Below the pieces are notes generated by a model. The model made no database searches. It was not told where the DNA came from and saw nothing but the letters and a program-made list of their open reading frames with translations. From the NCBI GenBank assembly GCA_023525715.1, contig CM042010.1, positions 62,051,729-62,115,728 of the forward strand: DNA of 64,000 bases. Reading direction: 5' to 3'. Position numbers and translations under genes: made by a program. Below, in pieces: positions 1-9,829 of the stretch. The DNA comes from Cichorium intybus (lineage: Eukaryota; Streptophyta; Magnoliopsida; Asterales; Asteraceae). The stretch's first letter is position 1. Each line of letters begins with the position of its first letter.

Positions 1-418
1 TTTATGTTGTGAGAAACAATTTAATCAAATTGGTCAATACGGTTGTAAAAAGAACAAGCGTAAAAGAAAAAAGAAGGTTTGGAAAAAACAAACATATAAA
101 CCAAAGTATAAACAATACTATAAAAACGGAGAAAGAAAATATTTTAGAAATCGAAAACAATATAAGCAAAAATATAAATCAAATTCAAACTATTGTCCGT
201 CTAAGAAAAAAGATTGCAGATGCTGGCTATGCCAAGAACAAGGACATAAAGCCTATGAATGTCCAATAAAAAATAAGAAAGCAAACGAAACAAATATATT
301 AAAAATTGCTTATGATATAGGATATGAACCAATTGAAGATTCAGATGTAGATTCAGATATTGATATCTACGCATACACTACTGATTCAAATTCCGAATCC
401 GATATTGATAACGAATGA
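1..418 (+). CDS. CP: EPRV coat protein, 3' part (form A)
   Basis: C-terminal part of the capsid protein; the 5' end lies outside the window. The reading frame starts at base 2 and ends with TGA at 416-418. It shows a very Lys-rich stretch, the nucleic-acid-binding knuckle CWLCQEQGHKAYEC (C-x2-C-x4-H-x4-C) and an acidic Asp/Ser tail. That Lys-rich, CCHC, acidic order is typical of caulimovirid CPs. No break is visible in this part. The full-length form is at 25203-26585. Confidence 0.85.
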   Translation, partial: LCCEKQFNQIGQYGCKKNKRKRKKKVWKKQTYKPKYKQYYKNGERKYFRNRKQYKQKYKSNSNYCPSKKKDCRCWLCQEQGHKAYECPIKNKKANETNILKIAYDIGYEPIEDSDVDSDIDIYAYTTDSNSESDIDNE

Positions 419-425
419 ATAAAAT

Positions 426-542
426 ATGTCTTTTGAATATATTAACAATATTATGATTTTGCAGTTTCACGATAGAGAAAACAATGAAGAAAAATGCTTG
501 TATTACCAATTTTATACAATTTGCAACCAGAAGACTTATTAA
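426..542 (+). CDS. 38-aa ORF after CP (form A only)
   Basis: Small ORF starting 7 nt after the CP stop, beginning MSFEYINNIM and ending in the RNase H remnant. Its first 70 nt or so match nothing in the Pol-bearing units. It could be the N-terminus of an ancestral Pol, a separate small gene, or chance. It recurs in the other form A units. Function unknown. Confidence 0.3.
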   Translation: MSFEYINNIMILQFHDRENNEEKCLYYQFYTICNQKTY

Positions 543-883
543 TAGTCAAAACAGATGCATCAAAAGTATACAGTAATACGAAAGTATTACCAGAAGCATA
601 CAGTGATACGAAAGTATCATCAAAAGTATACAGTAATACGAAAGTATTACCAGAAGCAGACAGTGATACGAAAGTATCATCAAAAGTATACAGTAATACG
701 AAAGTATTACCAGAAGCATACATTGATACGAAAGTATCATCAAAAGCATACATTGATACAAAAGTATCATCAAAAGTATACATTGATACGAAAGTATCAT
801 CAAATTATACACATTACAGGTACATAAAGACTGAGCACAACCACATAGCAGATACATTGACGAGAGAATGGAAGCCATTATGA
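494..883 (+). pseudogene. Pol remnant: RNase H ends fused around a 30-nt repeat array (129 aa)
   Basis: A 129-codon ORF. It starts in the first RNase H strand (the TDASK motif, one catalytic Asp), runs through eight 10-residue repeats and ends with the last RNase H segment (HIADTLTREWKPL). Protease, RT and the RNase H core are missing. Its stop overlaps the TAV start by 16 nt, as in the complete Pol at 56373-58538. The same 129-codon ORF is open in five form A units although neighbouring genes carry stops. It may be translated, or merely stay open because the repeat has no stops. Confidence 0.7.
571..810 (+). repeat. 30-nt hairpin repeat array, 8 units
   Basis: Eight exact 30-nt periods. Each unit contains TAATACGAAAGTATTA or TGATACGAAAGTATCA, a perfect 6-bp stem with a GAAA loop. 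The period is ten codons, so the array stays in frame with the RNase H remnant. One unit has AAAA instead of GAAA in the loop. Confidence 0.95.
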
Positions 884-2256
884 AGCAAATCCAGCACCAG
901 CTAAAACAGAAGCAGGAACAAAAAGTAGCCATGATGAAGCAACTAGAAACAATCAAGAAGGAAGAAGAACAGCTCCAACAAACACTGCAGATATTGTCAA
1001 CACAGTTTACTCCGGTCAAAGAAGACGCAGAAAAGTCAACAGGCAGTTCAACCATTCCACCTACACCAACAATCCAGCAAATTTCATCAGACAATACCGA
1101 TAAACAACAGGAGAAGCCATCATCATCCACATGTAACTCTCAAGAAATATTCAAAACTCATCAACAATCAACTGATGCAGAAACGAAGAAATGGTACGTT
1201 ATTTTTAACGGACCACACAAAGGAATCTATAACGATTGGGGAATTGCAAATTCTCATATCGTTGGAAAGAACGTTACACACAAAAGTTACAAAACAAAAG
1301 CTGAAGCAGAAACAGCATTCAGAGAAACATACAAAACGGTTACAACTGAAGCCATTGAAAAATCATCAAAAACAACCATCCTTGGAATCCTTCCAAAAAC
1401 AGAACCACAACCAAAATCTTTAAACCAGTTAAACACAGCCAAAGCAGCCAAAGCAGCCCTACAAGCTATACGAATTACCAAAGAAAAAGAATTAATGAAA
1501 AAACCAACCACAGAAAAATTCGCAAAGTTATGGGATAGTCTAGTCTCTTACACCGAGGTCCATTCACTAATGGGCTTTTATCCAATCATACGAAAACCAG
1601 GCCCAAAAGCAATTTTCTTAGCCAACCTTACTGATCCAATGAATCTTTGGGAATATTTCACCCATGGATTCATCGATACAATCTACCTAAATGGAAACAA
1701 CCTACAGTGCATAAGTGAATTTCCAACTAATTTTCAATCAGTCATCCGCCATTACAAAACACGTTTTGCCAAGGAACGTGATTTATTCATTAAATTATAT
1801 TCCAGCTATCCATTTTTTGATGAAGACTCACAGCTACTAATTCCAAGCATTACATTTGCATACATGGGAATCAGTAATGGAACTAAGCCAACTAAAGACG
1901 AACTTCCACATGAAACACCAACACAAGATCATCTAATTTTTTCATTAGCAGGAGTTTATTTAGCCTCTTCAAGAATAGGCAACGGAAAAGATCAAAAATC
2001 ACAAGTCAGGATAAACTATTGCAGTAAAACAATTCTGTTATATACAACAAATGACACAGAAATATCAACTGAAGGAATGCAAGCCGTAGAACGATTTGAA
2101 GAACCATTTGAAACATTCTCGCATCATCTTGCCGTTCTACTTGCAGAAATTAAAAAACAATTATGCAAGCATATTATGCATTTTCCACGTCACCAATGCA
2201 ATTATTGTTAAGAAAACAAGGACGAGACACCATTCATGGAGATAATGGAAGAATAG
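868..2256 (+). pseudogene. TAV: EPRV transactivator/inclusion-body protein (TAV), one late stop
   Basis: About 462 codons. A Gln/Lys/Glu-rich coiled coil covers residues 1-45 and a Pro/Ser linker follows. The viroplasmin (RNase H1 N-terminal-like) domain is at residues 108-155, with WYVIFNGPHKGIY and WGIANSH. A conserved C-terminal half follows. Caulimovirid TAVs form the cytoplasmic inclusion bodies and allow reinitiation on polycistronic RNA, which fits the tightly packed ORFs here. The start overlaps the upstream ORF by 16 nt. CAA to TAA at 2209-2211 removes the last 15 residues; the frame otherwise stays open to TAG at 2254. Confidence 0.85.
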
Positions 2257-2766
2257 TACACAACAGTATACCGCACTCAACAAAAGCAATCAACGACGCT
2301 TAATTCACGGTGGTGAGGATTTGGAATTGACACAAAGAATATTTGTGGCCCCTCCCCTCATCATATCTTGTAATAATGTAGACTTTTAGTTTTTGTCGTT
2401 TGTTTAGTTTTTGTCGTTTGTTTTTAATTATTTAAATTAGGTGCCAGTCACCATCCTATAGTTTGTCTTTATTTGTAAGTGCTAGACGCAATAATGTAGT
2501 GTCAATAATAGCACGTATGCAGTAGCAGCCCTCATGTACTATAAATAAGGCGTTTGCCTAGTGTAATAAATCAGAGCTTATTTGTGTTAAGTTTTGAGTG
2601 CTCTCAAAATTCCTCTGTTGAAGCCTTATGCTTCTGAATAGCAGAGTTCTCTGTTGAAGCCTCGCGCTTCTGAATAGCAGAGCCTATCGAAGCATCTACG
2701 AAGCAGTTAATCAACGCATCAATCCAAGCATCAGTTAGGTACATCCCTTACACATCTTCATACATC
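2257..2766 (+). promoter_or_regulatory. TAV 3' UTR, pregenomic promoter and leader start (type I)
   Basis: No gene. The TATA box TATAAATA is at 2540-2547 and AATAAA at 2565-2570. The poly(A) signal therefore lies just after the expected start site, as in a terminally redundant pararetroviral RNA. This copy has the type I upstream sequence (GCACGTATGCAGTAGCAGCC). The same block recurs after every TAV in the window. Confidence 0.75.
2613..2682 (+). other. Twin nested stem-loops in the RNA leader
   Basis: Two 34-nt imperfect copies 36 nt apart. Each has an outer stem CTCTG/CAGAG and an inner stem GAAGC/GCTTC; only the inner loop differs (CTTAT versus CTCGC). The pair is repeated in the leaders of the other units. 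Leader hairpins are known in caulimovirids, for example for ribosome shunting; the role here is inferred. Confidence 0.6.
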
Positions 2767-2949
2767 ATGACCGATTCGAAAATACAAATACAAAACAGTC
2801 GATATTATTTTGAATTAAAGATTCATAAACAAAGATTTAAAAATAGAATTGAACGTAATATCCATCTCCCTGTAACACAGTTAAAGGTTGATATCTACGA
2901 TAATCAGCTTAAGTATCTACATGCAAGAATTTCAGAAACCACATGTTAA
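2767..2949 (+). CDS. 60-aa leader ORF
   Basis: Begins MTDSKIQIQ and ends ISETTC, between the promoter and the primer-binding site. It is basic with regular hydrophobic spacing and has no recognised domain. Length and sequence are nearly identical in most copies of both forms, which argues for a real small protein or a translated leader ORF. A second frame starting at the internal ATG (MQEFQKP) runs through the PBS. Confidence 0.55.
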   Translation: MTDSKIQIQNSRYYFELKIHKQRFKNRIERNIHLPVTQLKVDIYDNQLKYLHARISETTC

Positions 2950-3276
2950 ACCATTCCGCATTTATTTTGCTATATTTCTGTTTTTATCCATATGTCCATT
3001 TATGTTTCCCCATTTGGTATCTGAGCTAAGTAACGATTTTACTATATCAGAGCTAAGTAACGATTTTACTATATCAGAGCTAAGTAACGATTTTCTAGTA
3101 AATCAAAGCTAAGTAACAATTTAATTCATGATAAGTAACGAGCTAAACTACAATCTAATATGACAAATAACAATATTTAATTAGAAAGATAAGTCAAGAT
3201 TGAAAGCTAAGTTATGATTTTAATAAATACTATAATTAGTAAATATAAGCAACGATTTAATTAAAAAACAACTCTT
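2950..3276 (+). promoter_or_regulatory. Primer-binding site and AT-rich leader
   Basis: PBS at 3015-3026 reads TGGTATCTGAGC, one mismatch from the tRNA-Met-complementary TGGTATCAGAGC of caulimovirids. A 27-nt tandem repeat containing TATCAGAGC follows to about 3103, then AT-rich leader up to the MP start. No other gene is seen. Confidence 0.75.
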
Positions 3277-4229
3277 ATGATGTCTACATCTAACGAGAAT
3301 AATGAATCAATAATTATTAATAACGAAGAAAATGAATCAAGATATATATTTGATGCTCTAGTTAGTAAAAAAAATATAAATAAAGATGCTATTAGAAAAT
3401 CAAATTTTACAGTATCAGAAAAACATAATTTTAAATACGATACACTTAAAAATCTATTTTCAAGAAAAAATATTATTTATTATGGTAAAATAGTAGGTGA
3501 AGAACCGATACCTATAGAATCAACTCAAGGAAATATAATTATACCTATTATTAATAAACAACAAATCAAAAATAAAATACAACATATCAAAGAAATAGAT
3601 CGATCAAAGATAGCATATATATTCATATATCTACAATTCAAGTAATTTTGAAAAGTACTTTTAGTGATTTAGATACACCAATAGAATTAGAAATTAGAGA
3701 TGATCGTATAATTAATAGTCAAGAAAGTATTATTGCAAAAGGAAAAGGAAATTTAATTGAAGGAAAAATAAAATCTAATATAAATATACAATTAGGACTT
3801 AGTTTAAAAGATAGAAATCTAAGTAATAGTATTACAGTAAGATATAAATTATTAAGACAAAATTTTATGTTAAAAGGAAATCATCCTTTTACTTTAACAT
3901 ATCAAATAAACTATGCATTAACAAATTCTCATCATAGTATTACATTTAAAACAGAAGATAGAATTCATATTGATAAACTATTTGAACCTTTATTATCTCT
4001 TGAATCACCAAAAAGAATAGATAATAAACCAGTTTATGAAACAGATTTTCGACAACAAATAATTACACCTTTAGTTAAAAGAGACCCAATAATAGAGCCT
4101 CCAATTTCAACAATTATAGGAAGATCCTCTATTTCAGAAATACAACCTTCAACATCTACGGAAAATAGAAAAAATGAAAACATTGAAGAAATAAAAGAAA
4201 TGATTAGATCATTAAGTTTACGAATATGA
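3277..4229 (+). pseudogene. MP: EPRV movement protein, frameshifted
   Basis: A 316-codon gene in its intact form. The first ORF after the PBS and the N-terminal and core sequence fit a 30K-type caulimovirid movement protein, which opens plasmodesmata. A 2-nt insertion in an AT repeat near 3620 splits it into 3277-3645 and 3648-4229. The stop overlaps the ORF II start (ATGA). Confidence 0.7.
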
Positions 4230-4363
4230 CAGAATCATCTAGTAGTAAAATATATGATATAGATTTACAAATGAAAGATGAAATGACAGTAAATGAAAAA
4301 ATGCATATAATAAATAAAAATACTAAACAACCACTTTCTATCAAACCACCCTTAACATGGTAA
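4226..4363 (+). pseudogene. ORF II, internally shortened
   Basis: Same gene as 9569-9829 with an in-frame internal deletion of about 123 nt, leaving 45 codons. The N-terminus (MTESSSSK) and C-terminus (KPPLTW) are kept; the coiled-coil core is lost. Confidence 0.6.
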
Positions 4364-4527
4364 TCAAAAATATGTTACAAAAATTCAAAACATGGTTTAA
4401 AAAGTATAAAAGAAATAAAGAAAATACTAATAAAAAAGATAGTTATAAAAATGACATATTAACGAAAGAAGATTATATAAATAATGATATATTAGATCAA
4501 TTATTTGAAAGCAATTGTTATGACTAA
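4357..4527 (+). CDS. ORF III, 56 aa
   Basis: Starts inside the end of ORF II (ATGGTAA overlap). The N-terminal half is strongly basic (FKTWFKKYKRNK), the C-terminal half acidic and hydrophobic. No known domain. Found in both forms: 51-56 aa in form A, 48 aa in form B. Role unknown; the basic half suggests nucleic-acid binding. Confidence 0.5.
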   Translation: MVIKNMLQKFKTWFKKYKRNKENTNKKDSYKNDILTKEDYINNDILDQLFESNCYD

Positions 4528-4533
4528 AACATA

Positions 4534-4830
4534 ATGAACAACAATTTCTGGCTTGTTTATGAAAATGGACAACCAAGACAATTTAATAATTTAGATTATC
4601 TTAATTATCTCTTAAATAAAAGCCACCAGGCCATAACAAATTTAGATCATCGTAGTATAGTATTTACTATGTATGATTTGATAGAAATAAAAGAAGAAAA
4701 CGAAAAGTTTTATTCTCTCTATAAACTACAAATTGATTCTGAAATTAATTGTTTAAAAAGACTTAGTCATATGAACGATTTTATATCATACAAAGATTAT
4801 ACAGATCAAATTAAAGTTAAAAACTTATAA
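4534..4830 (+). CDS. 104-aa ORF (here 98 aa), form A specific
   Basis: Starts 6 nt after ORF III, begins MNNNFWLVYENG. A 1-nt deletion near the end replaces the last residues. Absent from both Pol-bearing units. No recognised family. Confidence 0.5.
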   Translation: MNNNFWLVYENGQPRQFNNLDYLNYLLNKSHQAITNLDHRSIVFTMYDLIEIKEENEKFYSLYKLQIDSEINCLKRLSHMNDFISYKDYTDQIKVKNL

Positions 4831-4884
4831 GAGAAAGAAAGATATAGCTAAATACTTATATCTACTAAATAAATTATATAATAA

Positions 4885-4911
4885 ATGGAAACACTCCAAG
4901 AACAAGTAGAC
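4885..4911 (+). pseudogene. CP: CP start stub at an inversion junction
   Basis: First nine codons of CP, then the sequence switches to the reverse complement of the MP start. CP (GTAGAAAC) and the inverted partner (GTAGACAT) share the microhomology GTAGA. Confidence 0.75.
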
Positions 4912-5160
4912 ATCATAAGAGTTGTTTTTTAATTAAATCGTTGCTTATATTTACTAATTATAGTATTTATTAAAATCATAACTTAGCTTTCAATCTTGAC
5001 TTATCTTTCTAATTAAATATTGTTATTTGTCATATTAGATTGTAGTTTAGCTCATTACTTATCATGAATTAAATTGTTACTTAGCTCTGATACCAAATGG
5101 GGAAACATAAATGGACATATGGATAATAACAGAAATATAGCAAAATAAATGCGGAATGGT
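4912..5160 (-). promoter_or_regulatory. EPRV leader and PBS, minus strand
   Basis: Inverted leader of a further unit, from the MP start codon back to the PBS at 5084-5095 (perfect TGGTATCAGAGC on the minus strand). The 27-nt repeats are reduced to one unit. Confidence 0.75.
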
Positions 5161-5343
5161 TTAACATGTGGTTTCTGAAATTCTTGCATGTAGATACTTA
5201 AGCTGTTTATCGTAGATATCAACCTCTAACTGTGTTACAGGGAGATGGATATTACGTTCAATTCTATTTTTAAATCTTTGTTTATGAATCTTTAATGCAA
5301 AATAATATCGATTGTTTTGTATTTGTATTTTCGAATCGGTCAT
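5161..5343 (-). CDS. 60-aa leader ORF
   Basis: Same ORF as 2767-2949, intact. Confidence 0.5.
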   Translation of the reverse strand: MTDSKIQIQNNRYYFALKIHKQRFKNRIERNIHLPVTQLEVDIYDKQLKYLHARISETTC

Positions 5344-5844
5344 GATGTATGAAGATGTGTAAGGGATGTACCTGACTGATGCCTGGACGATACGTTGATT
5401 AACTGCTTCGTAGATACTTCGATAGGCTCTGCTATTCAGAAGCGCGAGGCTTCAACAGAGAACTCTGCTATTCAGAAGCATAAGGCTTCAACAGAGGAAT
5501 TTTGAGAGCACTCAAAACTTAACACAAATAAGCTCTGATTTATTACACTAGGCAAATGCCTTATTTATAGTACATGAGGGCTGCTACTGCATACGTGCTA
5601 TTATTGACACTACATTATTGTGTCTAGCACTTACAAATAAAGACAAACTATAGGATGGTGACTGGCGCCTAATTTACATAATTAAAAACAAACGACAAAA
5701 ACTAAAAGTCTACATTATTACAAGATATGATGAGGGGAGGGGCCACAAATATTCTTTGTATCAAATCCAAATCCTCACCACCGCGAAAAATGCGTCGTGC
5801 ATAATGATTGAATGCTTTGGATGAGTGCTGTGCACTGTTGTGTA
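5344..5844 (-). promoter_or_regulatory. Promoter and 3' UTR, minus strand (type I)
   Basis: TATA at 5562-5569 and AATAAA at 5539-5544 on the minus strand; both leader stem-loops are present. No gene apart from an alternative-frame ORF overlapping the TAV end, which I do not credit. Confidence 0.7.
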
Positions 5845-7232
5845 TTATTCTTCCATTATCTCCATGAATGGTGTCTCTTCCTTGTTTTCTTGACAATAAT
5901 TGCATTGGTGACGTGGAAAATGCATAATATGTTTGCATAATTGTTTTTTAATTTATGCAGGTAGAACGGCTAGATGATGTGAGAATTTTTCAAATGGTTC
6001 TTCGAATCGTTCTACAGCTTGCATTCCTTCAGTGGATATTCCTGTGTCAGTTGGTGTATATAGTAGAAATGTTTTGCTGCAATAGTTTATTCTAACTTGT
6101 GATCTTTGTTCTTTTCCGTTGCCTATTCTTGAAGAGGCTAAATAAACTCGTGCTAATGAAAAAATTAGATGATCTTGTGTTGGTGTTTCATGTGGAAGTT
6201 CGTCTTTAGTTGGCTTAGTTCCATTACTGATTCCCATGTATGCAAATGTAATGCTTGGAATTAGTAGCTGTGAGTCTTCATCAAAAAATGGATAGCTGGA
6301 ATATAATTTAATGAATAAATCACGTTCCTTGGCAAAACGTGTTTTGTAATGGCGGATGACTGATTGAAAATTAGTTGGAAATTCACTAATGCACTGTAGG
6401 TTGTTTCCATTTAGGTAAATTGTATCGATGAATCCATGGGTGAAATATTCCCAAAGAGTCATTGGATCGGTAAGGTTGGATAAGAAAATTGCTTTTGGGC
6501 CTGGTTTTCGTATGACTGGATAAAAGCCCATTAGTGAATGGACCTCTGTGTATGAGACTAGGCTGTCCCATAATTTTGCGAATTTTTCTGTGGTTGGTTT
6601 ATTCATTAATTCTTTTTCTTTTGTAAATGGTATAGCTTGTAGGGCTGCTTTGGCTGCTTTGGCTGCGTTTAACTGGTTTAAAGACTTTGGTTGTGGTTCT
6701 GTTTTTGGAAGGATTCCAAGGATGGTTGTTTTTGATGATTTTTCAACGGCTTCAGTTGTAACCGTTTTGTATGCTTCTCTGAATGCTGTTTCTGCTTCAG
6801 CTTTTGTTTTGTAACTTTTGTGTGTAACGTTCTTTCCAACGATATGAGAATTTGCAATTCCCCAATCGTTATAGATTCCTTTGTGTGGTCCGTTAAAAAT
6901 AACGTACCATTTCTTCGTTTCTGCATCAGTTGATTGTTGATGAGTTTTGAATGTTTCTTGAGTGTTACATGTGGATGATGATGGCTTCTCCTGTTGTTTA
7001 TCGGAACTGTCTGATGAAATTTGCTGGATTGTTGGTGTAGGTGGAATGGTTGAACTGCCTGTTGACTTTTCTGCGTCTTCTTTGACGGAGTGAACTGTGT
7101 TGACAATATCTGCAGTGTTTGTTGGAGCTGTTCTTCTTCTTTCTTGATTGTTTCTAGTTGCTTCATCATGGCTGCTTTCTGTTCCTGCTTTTGTTTTAGC
7201 TGGTGCTGGATTTGCTTCATAATGGCTTCCAT
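5845..7232 (-). pseudogene. TAV: TAV, frameshift and stop
   Basis: Same gene as 868-2256. A 1-nt deletion near 7086 shifts the frame, and GAA to TAA near 5957 truncates the C-terminus. Confidence 0.8.
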
Positions 7233-7606
7233 TCTCTCGTCAATGTATCTGCTATGTGGTTGTGCTCACTCTTTATGTACCTGTAATGTGTATAATTTGA
7301 TGATACTTTCGTATCAATGTATACTTTTGATGATACTTTCGTATCAATGTATGCTTTTGATGATACTTTCGTATCAATGTATGCTTCTGGTAATACTTTC
7401 GTATTACTGTATACTTTTGATGATACTTTCGTATCACTGTATGCTTTTGGTAATACTTTCGTATTACTGTATACTTTTGATGATACTTTCGTATCACTAT
7501 ATGCTTTTGGTAATACTTTCGTATTACTGTATACTTTTGATGCATCTGTTTTGACTATTAATAAGTCTTCTGGTTGCAAATTGTATAAAATTGGTAATAC
7601 AAGCAT
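7217..7606 (-). pseudogene. RNase H remnant with repeat array, 129 aa
   Basis: Same ORF as 494-883, open throughout. The Leu-Pro-Glu units read LPKAY at two positions. Confidence 0.7.
7290..7529 (-). repeat. 30-nt hairpin array, 8 units
   Basis: Minus-strand array in register with the remnant ORF, same unit order as 571-810. Confidence 0.95.
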
Positions 7607-7681
7607 TTTTCTTCATTGTTTTCTCTATCGTGAAACTGCAAAATCATAATATTGTTAATATATTCAAAAGACATATTTTCC

Positions 7682-9046
7682 TCATTCGTTATCAATATCG
7701 GATTCGGTATTTGAATCAGTAGTGTATGCGTAGATATCAATATCTGAATCTACATCTGAATCTTCAATTGGTTCATATCCTATATCATAAGCAATTTTTA
7801 ATATATTTGTTTCGTTTGCTTTCTTATTTTTTATTGGACATTCATAGGCTTTATGTCCTTGTTCTTGGCATAGCCAGCATCTGCAATCTTTTTTCTTAGA
7901 CGGACAATAGTTTGAATTTGATTTATATTTTTGCTTATATTGTTTTCGATTTCTAAAATATTTTCTTTCTCCGTTTTTATAGTATTGTTTATACTTTGGT
8001 TTATATGTTTGTTTTTTCCAAACCTTCTTTTTTCTTTTACGCTTGTTCTTTTTACAACCGTATTGACCAATTTGATTAGATTGTTTCTCACAACATAAAT
8101 TAATTTGTGCGTCAATTTTAGTTTTTCGTTTTAGACATTTATCTTTCATCCATTCTTTTAAGACGTTTATTCGAGCACCTAATGATTCTGCTATTTTACC
8201 TTCTTGTGAAAGCTTGTTAAAATATTTTAATACACTTTGACAAACAGTAGATGGTAATTTTTGATAAAACATGTCTAAGGCTAATTTTTGTCTTGGTGGA
8301 TCTAAATAATAATATTGTTCAGCAAATTCACATATAAATGCATCTAGATAACACATATTACATATTCTTAAATTTATTAAGTGCCATAATGCTTTATTTC
8401 TAAAGGCTTATTTTGATTCATTATCTTCTATCTTTTTTCCTACAAACTCTTGGAGAATTTTATCTAAAACTTTTCTAAATGTTTCCATTGCGTCGGTAGT
8501 TGCTATTCTAGATAGTTCATCTTCTTCTAATGATGATAGAAAACGATAAACATTTCGTTGTGTTTTATGCATAATGTAACTTAAGAAATTTCTTGGATGT
8601 AAATTTCTAAGTTCGTCGGTTAATTGAATTTGTATACCCATTTGATTACTCCAATCTTGTATTTTTGTTTCTGGATCTAAATCACAGTCTATAAAAAGAA
8701 TATCTATGGGTTTTGGAGTGGTAAATAATTTTGGTACATATTGTTGCGGTACTTTTTCCCATTTATTTTGTTTATTTTTAATCATACCTTGTCTATACAA
8801 ATAGTTTTCTTCTAAAGATGGTGGTCCATATATGTATTGATTTTGATAATCATCTTCTACATATGATTTGTTTCGTTTTATTCAAAAATTAGTATAAGGA
8901 TTATTATATGGATTTTCTTCGTCGGATGTAAAATCGTATACTACTTCGACGTCATTTTCTATATTTTCATCTTTTACTTCTTCAGGTATTTCTAATGCTG
9001 CCATTAATTTAGTTAACGTTTTTACTTGTTCTTGGAGTGTTTCCAT
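7682..9046 (-). pseudogene. CP: CP, two stops
   Basis: Full-length gene (1365 nt) broken by TGA near 8882 (Gly codon GGA to TGA) and TAA near 8407 (Glu codon). The CCHC knuckle and acidic tail are intact. The TGA is shared with the tandem copy at 13269-14633 and absent from the other copies. Confidence 0.85.
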
Positions 9047-9083
9047 TTATTATATAATTTATTTTGTAGATATAAGTATTTAG

Positions 9084-9398
9084 CTATATCTTTCTTTCTC
9101 TTATAAGTTTTTTAACTTTAATTTGATCTGTATAATCTTTGTATGATATAAAATCGTTCATATGACTAAGTCTTTTTAAACAATTAATTTCAGAATCAAT
9201 TTGTAGTTTATAGAGAGAATAAAACTTTTCGTTTTCTTCTTTTATTTCTATCAAATCATACATAGTAAATACTATACTACGATGATCTAAATTTGTTATG
9301 GCCTGGTGGCTTTTATTTAAGAGATAATTAAGATAATCTAAATTATTAAATTGTCTTGGTTGTCCATTTTCATAAACAAGCCAGAAGTTGTTGTTCAT
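9084..9398 (-). CDS. 104-aa ORF, form A specific
   Basis: Intact. Mixed charge, Asn-rich start (MNNNFW), basic C-terminus (LIRERKI). It lies 37 nt before CP. No family recognised; strict linkage to CP in this window suggests a capsid-related or A-component role, by inference only. Confidence 0.55.
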   Translation of the reverse strand: MNNNFWLVYENGQPRQFNNLDYLNYLLNKSHQAITNLDHRSIVFTMYDLIEIKEENEKFYSLYKLQIDSEINCLKRLSHMNDFISYKDYTDQIKVKKLIRERKI

Positions 9399-9404
9399 TA
9401 TTTT

Positions 9405-9575
9405 TTAGTCATAACAATTGCTTTCAAATAATTGATCTAATATATCATCATTTATATAATCTTCTTTTGTTAGTATGATATTTTTATAACTATTTTTTTT
9501 ACTAGTATATTCTTTATTTCTTTTATACTTTTTAAACCATGTTTTGAATTTTTGTAACATATTTTTGATTACCAT
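9405..9575 (-). CDS. ORF III, 56 aa
   Basis: Same gene as 4357-4527, intact, 6 nt before the 104-aa ORF. Confidence 0.5.
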   Translation of the reverse strand: MVIKNMLQKFKTWFKKYKRNKEYTSKKNSYKNIILTKEDYINDDILDQLFESNCYD

Positions 9576-9829
9576 GTTAAAGGTGGTTTGATAGAAAGTG
9601 GTTGTTTAGTATTTTTAACTTCTAATAATTTATAAATCTGTTCAAGCAAATTTTGTGTTAGATTTATTTTTTGTAATATTTCTGGTAGTTGTTTTACCAA
9701 TAAGTGTTTATTTGTTTCAATGAGATTATTTAATTTTTTATTTATTATATTCATTTTTTCATTTATCGTCATTTCGTCTTTTATTTGTAAATCTATATCA
9801 TATATTTTACTACTAGATGATTCTGTCAT
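9569..9829 (-). CDS. ORF II, 86 aa, possible virion-associated protein
   Basis: Intact. A heptad-like coiled coil spans residues 18-70 (INKKLNNLIETNKHLLVKQL), followed by a short Pro/Lys-rich tail ending PPLTW. A small coiled-coil protein with a proline-containing tail, placed between MP and CP, resembles the caulimovirid virion-associated protein in layout. That is an analogy from position and architecture, not from a sequence match. It overlaps MP (ATGA) and ORF III (ATGGTAA). Confidence 0.55.
   Translation of the reverse strand: MTESSSSKIYDIDLQIKDEMTINEKMNIINKKLNNLIETNKHLLVKQLPEILQKINLTQNLLEQIYKLLEVKNTKQPLSIKPPLTW

Noticed and set aside
571..810. CRISPR-like array
   Set aside because: The 30-nt units are contiguous with no unique spacers, lie inside a gene and the host is a plant.
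451..1130. Long ORFs antisense to the 30-nt arrays (110-225 aa, Thr/Phe/Asp- or Tyr/Cys/Leu-rich), also at 7090, 12557, 18142, 26695, 34110, 60627
   Set aside because: The units are palindromic and lack stops in several frames on both strands, so these frames are shadows of the array and of TAV.
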